6,779 nt of DNA from Tannerella sp. (GCA_031282485.1 JAITDQ010000378.1:1-6779); one strand, 5' to 3'; shown: positions 1 through 6,483, counted from the first letter of the stretch. The notes: generated by a model from the letters alone, not told the origin. Numbers and translations are program-made.

Positions 1-1
1 G

Positions 2-112
2 ATGTGGAGACGAGGTGTTGATTTGCCGGAGCAAACCTACGCCATTCAGACAATGCAGGGCGACGTGGAAACCATGTCGATTAGTTTCTCGCCTTTACTA
101 AAGGGTGTCTGA
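2..112 (+). CDS. 3' end of an unidentified protein (partial at left edge)
   Basis: An open frame enters from the left edge and ends at a TGA at 110-112, giving about 36 residues that finish ...SFSPLLKGV. There is an in-frame ATG at position 2, but it is at the edge and the frame is open before it, so this is most likely the C-terminus of a longer protein rather than a complete small gene. Base composition is mixed (not AT-rich), like the pepD-operon genes and unlike the next gene. I do not recognise the family and no motif is visible in the fragment. No rho-independent hairpin follows it. It would end three bases before a possible convergent reading frame. Confidence 0.45.
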   Translation: MWRRGVDLPEQTYAIQTMQGDVETMSISFSPLLKGV

Positions 113-114
113 AT

Positions 115-231
115 CTAAAATTTCTCGTTATCGAAATCGGCTGTGGCATCGCCGGTTTCACACTCGGATAAATCGCTCCGCTGTTCAAGGCAGCTTTTGA
201 TTAAGGCATCGAAAATATGTATTTGCCGAAA
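115..231 (-). pseudogene. Possible truncated C-terminal gene remnant
   Basis: On the minus strand a frame ending in TAG at 115-117 encodes about 38 residues with a protein-like mix of charged and hydrophobic residues (…FDALIKSCLEQRSDLSE…). Its composition is moderate in G+C, and the sequence turns abruptly AT-rich just upstream, at about 231-285. Further upstream the frame stays open only as antisense of the AT-rich gene, where its translation no longer looks protein-like. It could be the tail of a gene whose 5' part was lost when the AT-rich block arrived, placed tail to tail with the gene ending at 112. It could also be plain intergenic sequence. No family is recognised, so confidence is low. 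Confidence 0.2.
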
Positions 232-248
232 TTTTTTTATGAATTTTA

Positions 249-276
249 TTGATTTGATATACAATGAGCATATAAT
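249..276 (+). promoter_or_regulatory. Possible promoter for the AT-rich gene
   Basis: TTGATT at 249-254 and TATAAT at 271-276 are separated by 16 bases and lie just before the ATG at 286. This is closer to a classical sigma-70 arrangement than to the Bacteroidota -33/-7 pattern (TTTG and TAnnTTTG), which could fit an acquired gene. Transcription would start about 7 bases after TATAAT, leaving almost no leader. The region is so AT-rich that such matches occur easily by chance. Confidence 0.2.
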
Positions 277-285
277 ATAACAGTT

Positions 286-1233
286 ATGGAAATAAGCAAT
301 ATAACATTTAATAATCGAAAAATTTGCGCTTTGTCTAACTTGTGTGGCAAGTATGATGAACTTCTTATGCCCGATGATATGGACATACTCGTCTGTGTCG
401 GTAATATGTGCAATGGGAATAAAGAAACACAAATACAGAATTTTTACAACTGGATTTCAAAACAGAAATCCCATTATAAAATTATTGTAACAGACGGATT
501 GATTTTGCCGAAAAACCTGTTTCAGGATAGATATACGATAATCATCAACGACTTTGCGGAATTTACAACAGATTATGGGATCGTAATGTTCGGACTTCGT
601 TTTTATATTACCCATGACGAAAATCAACCTTTTAATTATCATATATATGCAACCGATGATTGCGCCGATTGCATTATTAACAGCGAAGGAGATTTGAATT
701 GCGATGTTATGAGAAGCATATTCAAGACCAAATTCAATAGCCGTTTTTACGATGATTGCCCAAAATACGGCGGACAAAAAAGAAATTTAATAAAAAAACA
801 GTTTTATGACGTTGCTTCAAATCGCTTAAAAAATACATTTTTGCTCTGCAAACGCAGGGACAGCGCCATTGTGACGGATTATACTTGCAACACGAAAGAG
901 GCTATTTATTTAGATTATGTAAAAACAGGCGTAATCTTAGACAAAAGAATCAAAAAATTCAACGAGCAGCTTGAAAAGGTTATTACGAATGAGTTGGATA
1001 TGAATAAAGTTAATATGATTATTACATCAACTCCCAAAGCGCAGGGAATATTAAAGGAACTGACCGACAAACATAATATTCCGATAACGGTTGAGCCACA
1101 ATTATGCGATGCGTCGTTTCATTTGGATACTATTCTTAAAATCGAATCCATAACTGTTATTTCGGAAAAAGGATTTAATGTGAATTATACCGTAAACAAA
1201 ATCAATCCCGAACAAACCGTCAATTCATTATGA
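286..1233 (+). CDS. Degenerate metallophosphoesterase-like protein (putative pseudoenzyme)
   Basis: This is a complete 315-residue protein with no signal peptide or membrane segment, so it is probably cytoplasmic. Residues 11-75 follow the start of small calcineurin-like metallophosphoesterases: a beta strand then SNLCG (17-21) where active enzymes have SDTHG or SDxHG, DILVCVGN (33-40) in place of DIlxHaGD, an FYNWI helix (53-57), then IIVTDGL (66-72) where GNHD is expected. Near the C-terminus, VNMIITSTPKAQG (242-254) resembles the later strand that normally ends in THxPP, and no GHxH follows. The Asp, His and Asn metal ligands are thus absent, although the frame is intact. It holds 11 cysteines, including a CADC pair at 126-129. 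It has no Shine-Dalgarno sequence and is far richer in A+T than the adjacent genes, suggesting acquisition. The family assignment rests on motif order alone; the middle third is not recognised. Confidence 0.6.
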   Translation: MEISNITFNNRKICALSNLCGKYDELLMPDDMDILVCVGNMCNGNKETQIQNFYNWISKQKSHYKIIVTDGLILPKNLFQDRYTIIINDFAEFTTDYGIVMFGLRFYITHDENQPFNYHIYATDDCADCIINSEGDLNCDVMRSIFKTKFNSRFYDDCPKYGGQKRNLIKKQFYDVASNRLKNTFLLCKRRDSAIVTDYTCNTKEAIYLDYVKTGVILDKRIKKFNEQLEKVITNELDMNKVNMIITSTPKAQGILKELTDKHNIPITVEPQLCDASFHLDTILKIESITVISEKGFNVNYTVNKINPEQTVNSL

Positions 1234-1331
1234 AGTCTGCAACAATGGGAAGGTGGTCGCTGTATCCGCCTTTGTAGACTCGACCGGCGTATTTACGTAT
1301 CGGCGCCTGTTCGCCGCGGTTATTTTTTTTT
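1220..1331 (-). pseudogene. Out-of-frame 3' end of the EEP nuclease gene, carrying the SDH motif
   Basis: Reading on past the premature TAA of the upstream nuclease in a different frame, the minus strand encodes the family's expected ending: a short basic linker, then VYKGGYSDHLPIVADFI, closed by a TGA at 1220-1222. The SDHLP motif supplies the last catalytic Asp-His pair of EEP enzymes. Deleting one A from the nine-base run at 1323-1331 would join the two parts into one 384-residue protein (counted from the longest start), so a single-base indel separates them. The final codons (MN and stop) lie at the edge of the neighbouring AT-rich block and overlap the end of its gene by 14 bases, tail to tail. 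Confidence 0.75.
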
Positions 1332-2345
1332 GCTGAGCAGGAAGCTGCGAGCGAATATCTGCGGGCTGCCTTCCCGGAGGTATTTGTTCCAGTTCGGGCT
1401 TACCATCATTTGGTCGAGCTGTGACCATTCGCCCTGGAACTTGTGCGAGCCGCCGAAGTTCAGTTTGTCCGGATTGCCGAACAGGTTTATAAGATTGTAT
1501 TTTGCTTTGGCGCCTTTTATCAGGGTTTGTATGCTTTTATCGTAGGGATTGTCGTTGAAATCGCCCATGACAATGATGTTGGCGTTATCATTCGTTTTAA
1601 AAATGGAATCGCATAGTCGGCGCAGGCTTTTGGCGGCGTCTACCCGGTCCGGCTCCGATTCTTTCTCTCCTCCCGTACGGGACGGGAAGTGACAGACGAA
1701 AATATCCAGTCGCTCGCCGTTAATCAATTCTCCCCACACGTGCAGGATGTCCCGCGAACGTTTATTTTTGTTCGTGAATTTTATCCGTTCCGATGCGTGT
1801 CCGAGGTATCTGAATTTGTCGCGTTGATAAATCAACGCATTGTTTATGCCGCGGGCATCGTTTCCGGTCGTTATGCAATAGTTGTAATGCTGTTCCCGCA
1901 AGGGTGTACGGTTGAGCAAATGCACCAATACGGTATCGTTTTCGACTTCACACAGGCCGCATATCGCCGGCGTGCCCCATTCCCCGACTGCGGTTATTAC
2001 CTGCGCCGTCTTGCGTAAATGCCGGTAATAGCGGCCCGGCGTCCAGCGCATGGCGCCATCGGGCAGAAATTCGTTGTCGTTTTTATGCGGGTCGTCGTAT
2101 GTGTCGAAAAGGTTTTCCACGTTATAAAACATGACGCGGAAATCCTGATAGCTTGTTTTCGTACTGCCATTGCCGTTATCTTTGCTGCGGCTTTCCGTCA
2201 GGCTTTTGCCCGAAGTTCCCGGCTGTAACTTTTCATTTACGCGTTTTTGCGATTGGGCGTTTAAATTTATACATCCCGACAGTATCAGGAGGCAACTGCC
2301 TGTAAACAACGTAATCTTTTTTAAGGAAAGCTTATTTTTTATTCC
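1320..2345 (-). CDS. Endonuclease/exonuclease/phosphatase family lipoprotein, prematurely stopped
   Basis: This is an EEP-fold (DNase I-like) phosphoesterase. Counting from an upstream ATG at 2375, the motifs are YNVENLFD (84-91), a CEVEN segment with catalytic Glu143, FVCHFPSR with His229, GDFND with Asp272 and Asn274, and LDQM with Asp321. I prefer the ATG at 2345, because it gives a clean signal peptide (MGIKNKLSLKK, then a hydrophobic stretch) ending in the lipobox LSGC. The enzyme is therefore probably lipid-anchored and exported; its substrate is unknown. The start overlaps the stop of the preceding lipoprotein gene by 14 bases, suggesting translational coupling. The frame ends in LLSKKK followed by TAA, right at a run of nine A, and so lacks the C-terminal SDH motif, which survives in another frame down to 1220. 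As written the product should be catalytically dead. The cause may be an assembly error, a true mutation, or slippage-dependent expression. Confidence 0.85.
   Translation of the reverse strand, partial: GIKNKLSLKKITLFTGSCLLILSGCINLNAQSQKRVNEKLQPGTSGKSLTESRSKDNGNGSTKTSYQDFRVMFYNVENLFDTYDDPHKNDNEFLPDGAMRWTPGRYYRHLRKTAQVITAVGEWGTPAICGLCEVENDTVLVHLLNRTPLREQHYNYCITTGNDARGINNALIYQRDKFRYLGHASERIKFTNKNKRSRDILHVWGELINGERLDIFVCHFPSRTGGEKESEPDRVDAAKSLRRLCDSIFKTNDNANIIVMGDFNDNPYDKSIQTLIKGAKAKYNLINLFGNPDKLNFGGSHKFQGEWSQLDQMMVSPNWNKYLREGSPQIFARSFLLSKKK
1323..1331 (-). repeat. Nine-A homopolymer at the frameshift site
   Basis: On the coding (minus) strand the run reads AAAAAAAAA directly before the premature TAA of the EEP nuclease gene. 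With eight A, the frame would continue to the conserved SDH-containing C-terminus. Runs of this length are prone to replication indels, to sequencing error and to RNA polymerase slippage. A classical -1 ribosomal slip would enter the wrong frame; restoring the protein needs a +1 shift (or -2), or the loss of one A. Confidence 0.9.
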
Positions 2346-3864
2346 CATCCTCTTTTTTCTGCGGTACATACTCATAAGCCCCTATCGACGGCCCGTTCTC
2401 GCCTGTAAGCCGGTTGACCCCCATGCGGTCGACGGGGTATTGTTCCGATATGGAACGGTCTGCCTTTCCGATGCCGGCGGATTCGTCGTCCAATCGAAAA
2501 TCAAATACGAAATCGTATTTGTCATCCCTGTTTTTCCCGCTGCTTTTCATGTATTTCGGGCTTTCGGCAAACAGGACTTCGTTGAAACGTCCGTTTTCCG
2601 TCTTTTTTGTTTTCATAACACAGTGATTGAAACGATAATTGAACTGTTCGTCATGACCGTTGAGATAATTTTCGCCGGTCAGGAAGTCGATTTCGCCGCT
2701 ATACAGGACGGTTGTATCGGCCGGCATACTGCCGTCAATGATGCAATTATCGAAATAAGCCTGTTGTAACGGGAACTTTTCGCTGTTGTCTTCTCCACCG
2801 GCAATGGAATCCGACAGGACAAGGCACTTTTCAAACCTGCCGGAGAGGTTGCTTATGAAACTGCCCGGCATATAGTTTGCCATTGTACAGTGGGAGAATT
2901 GATATTTCCCGCCCGCCAGCATGACGAGATAACGGCTTGCATTGCTAAATTCCGTGTTGGATGCTTCGATATGGCAATTTTCACTCCGCAGTACGTTGCC
3001 GTCCATATTTTTAATCTGCGAATTGCTTATTGTCATTTTTTTCCTGTCGGGGGTCGATTTTTTGAATGTAAGTCCCGATATGCCGTTTCTTATCAACGTG
3101 TAATGAAGTTCATTCTCAAAGCTTGAAGCGCCGAAAAACAACCCGTCCCACTGCGCGGGGATGTTATCATAAGAGATTAAAAAAGAGTAGTTATTAAGCC
3201 TGTCGCCGCGGAAAACGACCGGTTTCTCCTGCGTGCCGTTCGCTTTTATCGTGCCGTCAATCAGCCATTTCGCCTTGCTGTGCATATAAAAAGAGGCGCC
3301 CTGCTCGATGTTGACGGTAACCCCTTCCGGTATCATGATGCTGTCGTAGACGAGATAGGGTCGTTCTGCCGTCAGCGTCGTATTGGCGGCAAATGTCGTT
3401 CCTCCTTTCAGGATATGCGCGTTCTGTCCGTAAGCTTCGAGCAGGACGGATTGAGTCATTCCGTTTGTGAGGAACACAATCGAATCATAGATGACAAACG
3501 GGGTATTTTCGTCGTTGGGGTCGACCGTCACCTCGACCATTACGTAAAGGCTGTCTTTTTTCCAGACAGGTATGTCGCCGAACAAATCGCCTTTACGCCC
3601 GTCGACATTTATCCTGAAGTTGCTTCTTGAGCCACCGGCCAGTACTATTTTGTCGATTTTCAGCGCCTCTTCGTTCCGGTTATAAATCATGAAATAGCCT
3701 GTCGTGGAACCGATTGTCGTAAATACCGTATCAAACGATACGGTATCCGTCGAAAATGAAAGCAGATGATTGGGACTGACGGAATAATTATTCATATCGT
3801 TACATCCCGCCATCATCGTTACAATCAGACCTGTCGCCCATGTTATGAAGCTGTTTTTGTGCAT
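2332..3864 (-). CDS. Right-handed beta-helix repeat lipoprotein
   Basis: This 510-residue exported protein has a signal peptide with the lipobox MAGC (Cys21), so it is probably anchored to a membrane in the envelope. Residues about 36-150 look like an immunoglobulin-type beta domain, beginning with the tandem DTVSFDTVF and continuing with a TTIGSTTGYFMIYN segment. Residues about 150-450 hold short strand-turn repeats (for example ITVNIEQGASF-like, KAKWLIDGTIKANGT, EKPVVFRGDR, KNMDGNVLRSENC) typical of a parallel beta helix. The end carries DRMGVNR and PSIGAYEY, the usual close of this Bacteroidota family as I remember it. Beta helices often bind or cleave polysaccharide, but no catalytic site is visible and the substrate is unknown. 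The gene lies 63 bases after pepD and overlaps the EEP nuclease gene, so all three are probably cotranscribed. No Shine-Dalgarno sequence precedes the ATG, which is usual for the phylum. Confidence 0.85.
   Translation of the reverse strand: MHKNSFITWATGLIVTMMAGCNDMNNYSVSPNHLLSFSTDTVSFDTVFTTIGSTTGYFMIYNRNEEALKIDKIVLAGGSRSNFRINVDGRKGDLFGDIPVWKKDSLYVMVEVTVDPNDENTPFVIYDSIVFLTNGMTQSVLLEAYGQNAHILKGGTTFAANTTLTAERPYLVYDSIMIPEGVTVNIEQGASFYMHSKAKWLIDGTIKANGTQEKPVVFRGDRLNNYSFLISYDNIPAQWDGLFFGASSFENELHYTLIRNGISGLTFKKSTPDRKKMTISNSQIKNMDGNVLRSENCHIEASNTEFSNASRYLVMLAGGKYQFSHCTMANYMPGSFISNLSGRFEKCLVLSDSIAGGEDNSEKFPLQQAYFDNCIIDGSMPADTTVLYSGEIDFLTGENYLNGHDEQFNYRFNHCVMKTKKTENGRFNEVLFAESPKYMKSSGKNRDDKYDFVFDFRLDDESAGIGKADRSISEQYPVDRMGVNRLTGENGPSIGAYEYVPQKKEDGNKK
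3723..3746. repeat. Perfect 10-bp inverted repeat inside the beta-helix gene
   Basis: ATACCGTATC at 3723-3732 and GATACGGTAT at 3737-3746 are exact reverse complements separated by a 4-base loop. In the mRNA this would form a compact hairpin about 120 bases after the start codon. It encodes residues 40-47, the two DTV units of DTVSFDTVF, so part of the symmetry comes from the repeated peptide; the complementary codon choice (ACC GTA TCG against GAT ACG GTA) completes it. Confidence 0.7.
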
Positions 3865-3927
3865 GAAAATTCAAATTTATAACCTGAATATAAAACGGGT
3901 ATCTATACCGATTTATTGTATCGCGAA

Positions 3928-5376
3928 TTATACATTTTGAAGAATGTCGAGGAGATGTTTCCACCACAGGCCGACCGTTTTGATTTCTATTCGTTCGTCC
4001 GGCGAATGGACATTGCGTAGCGTAGGGCCGAAAGAAATCATATCCAGGTTCGGATATTTTTCCAGGAACAGTCCACATTCCAGACCGGCGTGTATGGCCA
4101 TTATCAAAGCTTCCTTACCGAACAGTTCGCGGTAACTTTTCCGTGCGATGCGGAGTATTTCCGATTCGGGGTTCGGTTTCCAGCCCGGATAGCCATCGCC
4201 GTGTTCGACGTTAGCTCCCGCAAGCCGGAATACGGCGGCGACATGGTCGGCTACCGCGTTTTTTTCGGATTCCGTAGAGCTTCGCTGGCTTGTTCCGACT
4301 GTGATTTTCGTCGAACCGGTCATTTTTACCGAAGCGAGATTGGTGGATGTTTCCACCAGACCCTCTACATCATGGCTCATGTTGATAACGCCATGCGGAC
4401 AGGCAAGCAATGAATAGATGAGTTTCTTTTTCAGCGCGTCGGGCAAGCGCATCGCCGGCCTGTCGGTCGTTTCCATGAGGAAGCGCACGTTGGGGTCAAC
4501 GCTTTTCAGTTCGTTTTCAATATCGGCGGCAAAATGGTTGAGCATGACGCGCACGCTCTCACGAATTTCGGAATTCAGGCCGATTACCGCATACGCTTCG
4601 CGCGGTATCGCGTTATGAAGATTGCCGCCTTCGACAGCAGCGAGCGTAAAAGGATATTTTTCCTGCAGCTGATACAGGAAACGGGCAAGAATCCTGTTTG
4701 CATTGCCAAGACCTTTATGGATATCACAACCCGAATGGCCGCCGTTAAGGCCGGTTACCGTTATGCGGAAATACTGTTCGGATGCCGGCGCCGGTTCGGC
4801 TTCATACGTGAATGTGGCAACCGTTCCTTTGCCGCCTGCGCATCCGATGAAAATCTGTCCCTCGTCCTCACTGTCTAAATTGAGCAGGATGCGTCCCGTC
4901 ATGAAGCCGTCTTCCAGCGCTTTGGCGCCCGTCAAACCCGTTTCTTCGTCGACGGTAAACAAACATTCGACAGGCCCGTGTTCAATATCATCGGATGTGA
5001 TAACGGCCAGCGCGGCTGCCAGGCCGATTCCGTTATCGGCGCCCAGCGTAGTGCCTTCGGCGCGTAACCATTCGCCGTCTACTACGGTTTTGATCGGGTC
5101 GTTGTCAAAATCATGCCGTACATGGCCGTTTTTTTCGCACACCATATCCAGATGCGCCTGCAGGACAACAGTCGGACGGCCTTCATATCCCTTTGTAGCC
5201 GGCTTGGACAACAGCAGATTTCCAGCCCGGTCTTTTTTCACGGCAATTTTATGTTTGGCGGCAATATCCTCTATATATTTTATAATTTTACCCTCTTTCC
5301 CCGACGGGCGAGGCGTCTGTGTAATCTCGTGGAAATAGTTCCACACCGTTTTTGGTTCTAAATCTTTGATACTCAT
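3928..5376 (-). CDS. pepD: Aminoacyl-histidine dipeptidase (peptidase M20C, PepD)
   Basis: This is a cytosolic zinc dipeptidase that hydrolyses dipeptides such as Xaa-His (carnosine-like substrates), contributing to peptide and histidine use. The 482 residues match the usual length of the family (about 485). Metallopeptidase motifs occur in order: QAHLDMV with His75 and Asp77, LGADNG with the bridging Asp114, TVDEETGL with the catalytic Glu144-Glu145 pair, LDSED with Asp168, and a late FGPTLRNVHSPDE with His457. The lid or dimerisation domain lies between about residues 190 and 400 and includes GLNGGHSGCDIHKG and the GGNLHNAIPREA segment. All catalytic elements look intact. It has no signal peptide. 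It is the first gene of the leftward operon and diverges from the gene at 5525 across a 148-base region; no Shine-Dalgarno sequence is visible. Confidence 0.95.
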   Translation of the reverse strand: MSIKDLEPKTVWNYFHEITQTPRPSGKEGKIIKYIEDIAAKHKIAVKKDRAGNLLLSKPATKGYEGRPTVVLQAHLDMVCEKNGHVRHDFDNDPIKTVVDGEWLRAEGTTLGADNGIGLAAALAVITSDDIEHGPVECLFTVDEETGLTGAKALEDGFMTGRILLNLDSEDEGQIFIGCAGGKGTVATFTYEAEPAPASEQYFRITVTGLNGGHSGCDIHKGLGNANRILARFLYQLQEKYPFTLAAVEGGNLHNAIPREAYAVIGLNSEIRESVRVMLNHFAADIENELKSVDPNVRFLMETTDRPAMRLPDALKKKLIYSLLACPHGVINMSHDVEGLVETSTNLASVKMTGSTKITVGTSQRSSTESEKNAVADHVAAVFRLAGANVEHGDGYPGWKPNPESEILRIARKSYRELFGKEALIMAIHAGLECGLFLEKYPNLDMISFGPTLRNVHSPDERIEIKTVGLWWKHLLDILQNV

Positions 5377-5396
5377 GTTTTTTTAAATTTTATAGT

Positions 5397-5426
5397 TAAA
5401 GATGCCAATTGTTAAACTTGTACAAA
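5397..5426 (-). promoter_or_regulatory. Weak candidate promoter for the pepD operon
   Basis: On the minus strand a TTTG (forward 5423-5426) is followed after 18 bases by CATCTTTA (forward 5397-5404), which matches the Bacteroidota -7 consensus TAnnTTTG at all but the first and last fixed positions. It lies about 20 bases before the pepD ATG. Spacing is slightly short (19-21 is typical), so this is only a candidate within the divergent intergenic region. Confidence 0.25.
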
Positions 5427-5495
5427 ATCATAGTCTTTATCGGAAAAATGATAAATTATTCACTCTAAAACTATCGTACATTCTATTTAAACGCT

Positions 5496-5503
5496 TATCT
5501 TTG
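5496..5503 (+). promoter_or_regulatory. Bacteroidota -7 element for the small protein-ompH operon
   Basis: TATCTTTG matches the phylum's -7 consensus TAnnTTTG exactly and lies 21 bases before the ATG at 5525, a normal distance for a short leader. No TTTG-type -33 element stands out 19-21 bases upstream, so activity may be modest or need an activator. The leader after it is AT-rich and lacks a Shine-Dalgarno sequence. Confidence 0.6.
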
Positions 5504-5524
5504 CGTCCACAAATATAAGAACAA

Positions 5525-5740
5525 ATGTTGAAAGTTGTAGTCTTAAGTGTGATAATTCTTCTTATTTGTTGTTTTATGCTCTGTATAAAAATGGTGATTA
5601 AGAAGGACGGACGGTTTCCCAATACGCATGTAGAGGGAAGTTCCGCATTGAAAAAGAAGGGAATCAAATGTGTCCGGGCGCAGGATTTTGAAGCCGGACT
5701 GCGGATGAATCTTTTTGAACGTATAGAGAAGAATGTTTGA
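5525..5740 (+). CDS. Small single-pass membrane protein of a conserved Bacteroidota type
   Basis: The 71-residue protein has one hydrophobic segment (about residues 4-24, containing several Leu, Ile and Cys) followed by a basic stop-transfer stretch (KMVIKKDGR) and a polar tail, so the tail most likely faces the cytoplasm. The tail carries a GRFPNTHVEG segment (29-38), a lysine-rich stretch (KKKGIKCV) and an RAQDFEAGLR segment; from memory this FPNTHV...GI.C...QD pattern recurs in small uncharacterised Bacteroidota proteins. No function is known to me. It is preceded by a good -7 element and followed after 19 bases by the OmpH-like gene, so the two are probably cotranscribed. Confidence 0.8.
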   Translation: MLKVVVLSVIILLICCFMLCIKMVIKKDGRFPNTHVEGSSALKKKGIKCVRAQDFEAGLRMNLFERIEKNV

Positions 5741-5759
5741 AAATTAATTTATAACGGAT

Positions 5760-6374
5760 ATGAAGGAAAAGGTACATTATGTAATTGAAGCGGTACTTGC
5801 TGTTGCCGTAATTATTTTGTTTGTTTTACAGTTTTCGAATAACAGGAAATTAACGCCTGCGGCTGTGGCAAGCGGCAATTCTGCAGTGGAAAGTCCAATG
5901 CCGATTGCTTTTATTGATGTGGATTCGCTGATATCGAACTATACTTATTCGATTGACCTGAACGAACAAATTACGAAGAAGTATGAAAATTCGCGTGCGA
6001 ATCTGACGGAGAAATTTCGCAAACTGCAGTCCGAAGTGGTGGACTTTCAACGTAAAGTTGATACCGGTTCATTTTTATCGCGGGAAAGACTTGAGGCGGA
6101 ACAACAGCGCCTGATGAAAAAAGAACAGGAGTTGCAGGAACTGCAAGCGCAGATGTCACAGGAACTGGGAGAAGAACAACTGCGCATAAACGAGGCGTTG
6201 CGCGAAACAATCATATCGCAGTTGCGGGAATTTAATAAAGCCAAAGGCTTTCAGGTCATTTACGGTAAAAAGAATGATAACATCCTGTTTGCCGATAATG
6301 TATACGATATTACCGGGGAGGTGATTGAATACCTGAACAGGCTGTATACCTCGCCTTCTTCGGCAAAGGAATAA
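5760..6374 (+). CDS. OmpH/Skp-family periplasmic chaperone-like protein
   Basis: The 204-residue protein starts with a hydrophobic segment (residues 7-25) that is either an uncleaved anchor or a signal sequence; no clear cleavage site or lipobox follows. After a short linker comes PIAFIDVDSLISNY (48-61), the usual opening strand of OmpH/Skp proteins, then a long, highly charged coiled coil (about 66-160) rich in Glu, Gln, Lys and Leu, and a closing GFQVIYGKKNDNILFAD segment (163-179) followed by a DITGEVIEYLN helix. In this family trimers with coiled-coil tentacles hold unfolded outer-membrane proteins in the periplasm. Here the role is inferred from architecture. It follows the small membrane protein by 19 bases and ends just before a strong terminator. 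Confidence 0.85.
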   Translation: MKEKVHYVIEAVLAVAVIILFVLQFSNNRKLTPAAVASGNSAVESPMPIAFIDVDSLISNYTYSIDLNEQITKKYENSRANLTEKFRKLQSEVVDFQRKVDTGSFLSRERLEAEQQRLMKKEQELQELQAQMSQELGEEQLRINEALRETIISQLREFNKAKGFQVIYGKKNDNILFADNVYDITGEVIEYLNRLYTSPSSAKE

Positions 6375-6393
6375 ACGGGATTGTTCGATAAAA

Positions 6394-6434
6394 AAAACCG
6401 GAACTCTGCATACATGGAGGTTCCGGTTTTCTTA
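6394..6434 (+). terminator. Rho-independent terminator after the OmpH-like gene
   Basis: AAAACCGGAA (6394-6403) pairs perfectly with TTCCGGTTTT (6421-6430), with additional CTC/GAG pairing inside across one bulged G. A T-rich tail follows on the plus strand, and an A-rich run precedes the stem. It starts 19 bases after the stop codon, and the A-run could let it work on the opposite strand too. Confidence 0.85.
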
Positions 6435-6444
6435 TGGGCTTATA

Positions 6445-6462
6445 TGAACGGACGACCGTTCA
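6445..6462. repeat. Short perfect inverted repeat between the two terminators
   Basis: TGAACGG (6445-6451) and CCGTTCA (6456-6462) are exact reverse complements around a 4-base loop. It has no T tract, so it is not a typical terminator by itself. It could be an extra RNA hairpin or a protein-binding site; nothing further can be said from sequence. Confidence 0.5.
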
Positions 6463-6483
6463 CAGACAATCACGCATTAATAT

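Noticed and set aside
1323..1331. Programmed -1 ribosomal frameshift on the A run
   Set aside because: A -1 shift enters the frame that stops at 1228 without the SDH motif; only +1 or -2 restores the family C-terminus.
1228..1428. Separate 66-residue minus-strand gene at the nuclease end
   Set aside because: It is the third frame of the same nuclease region; the real continuation is the frame with the SDHLP motif, and this one lacks any family match.
2170..2769. Plus-strand open frame across the junction of the two lipoprotein genes (199 codons)
   Set aside because: Both genes on the other strand show clear family motifs and signal peptides there; this frame shows no recognisable motif.
3872..3879. 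TAAATTTG (minus strand) as a -7 promoter element for the beta-helix gene
   Set aside because: It matches the consensus but lies only seven bases from the ATG, would place the transcript start at the start codon, and has no -33 partner; read-through from pepD is simpler.
3898..3909. Palindrome GGTATCTATACC between pepD and the beta-helix gene as a terminator or operator
   Set aside because: The stem is only five base pairs with a two-base loop and no T tract; too weak to claim.
4703..5338. Long open frame on the plus strand antisense to pepD (211 codons)
   Set aside because: It lies wholly within the well-supported pepD gene; its translation is rich in Pro, Ser and Arg with no domain, as expected for a mirror frame of a biased coding sequence.
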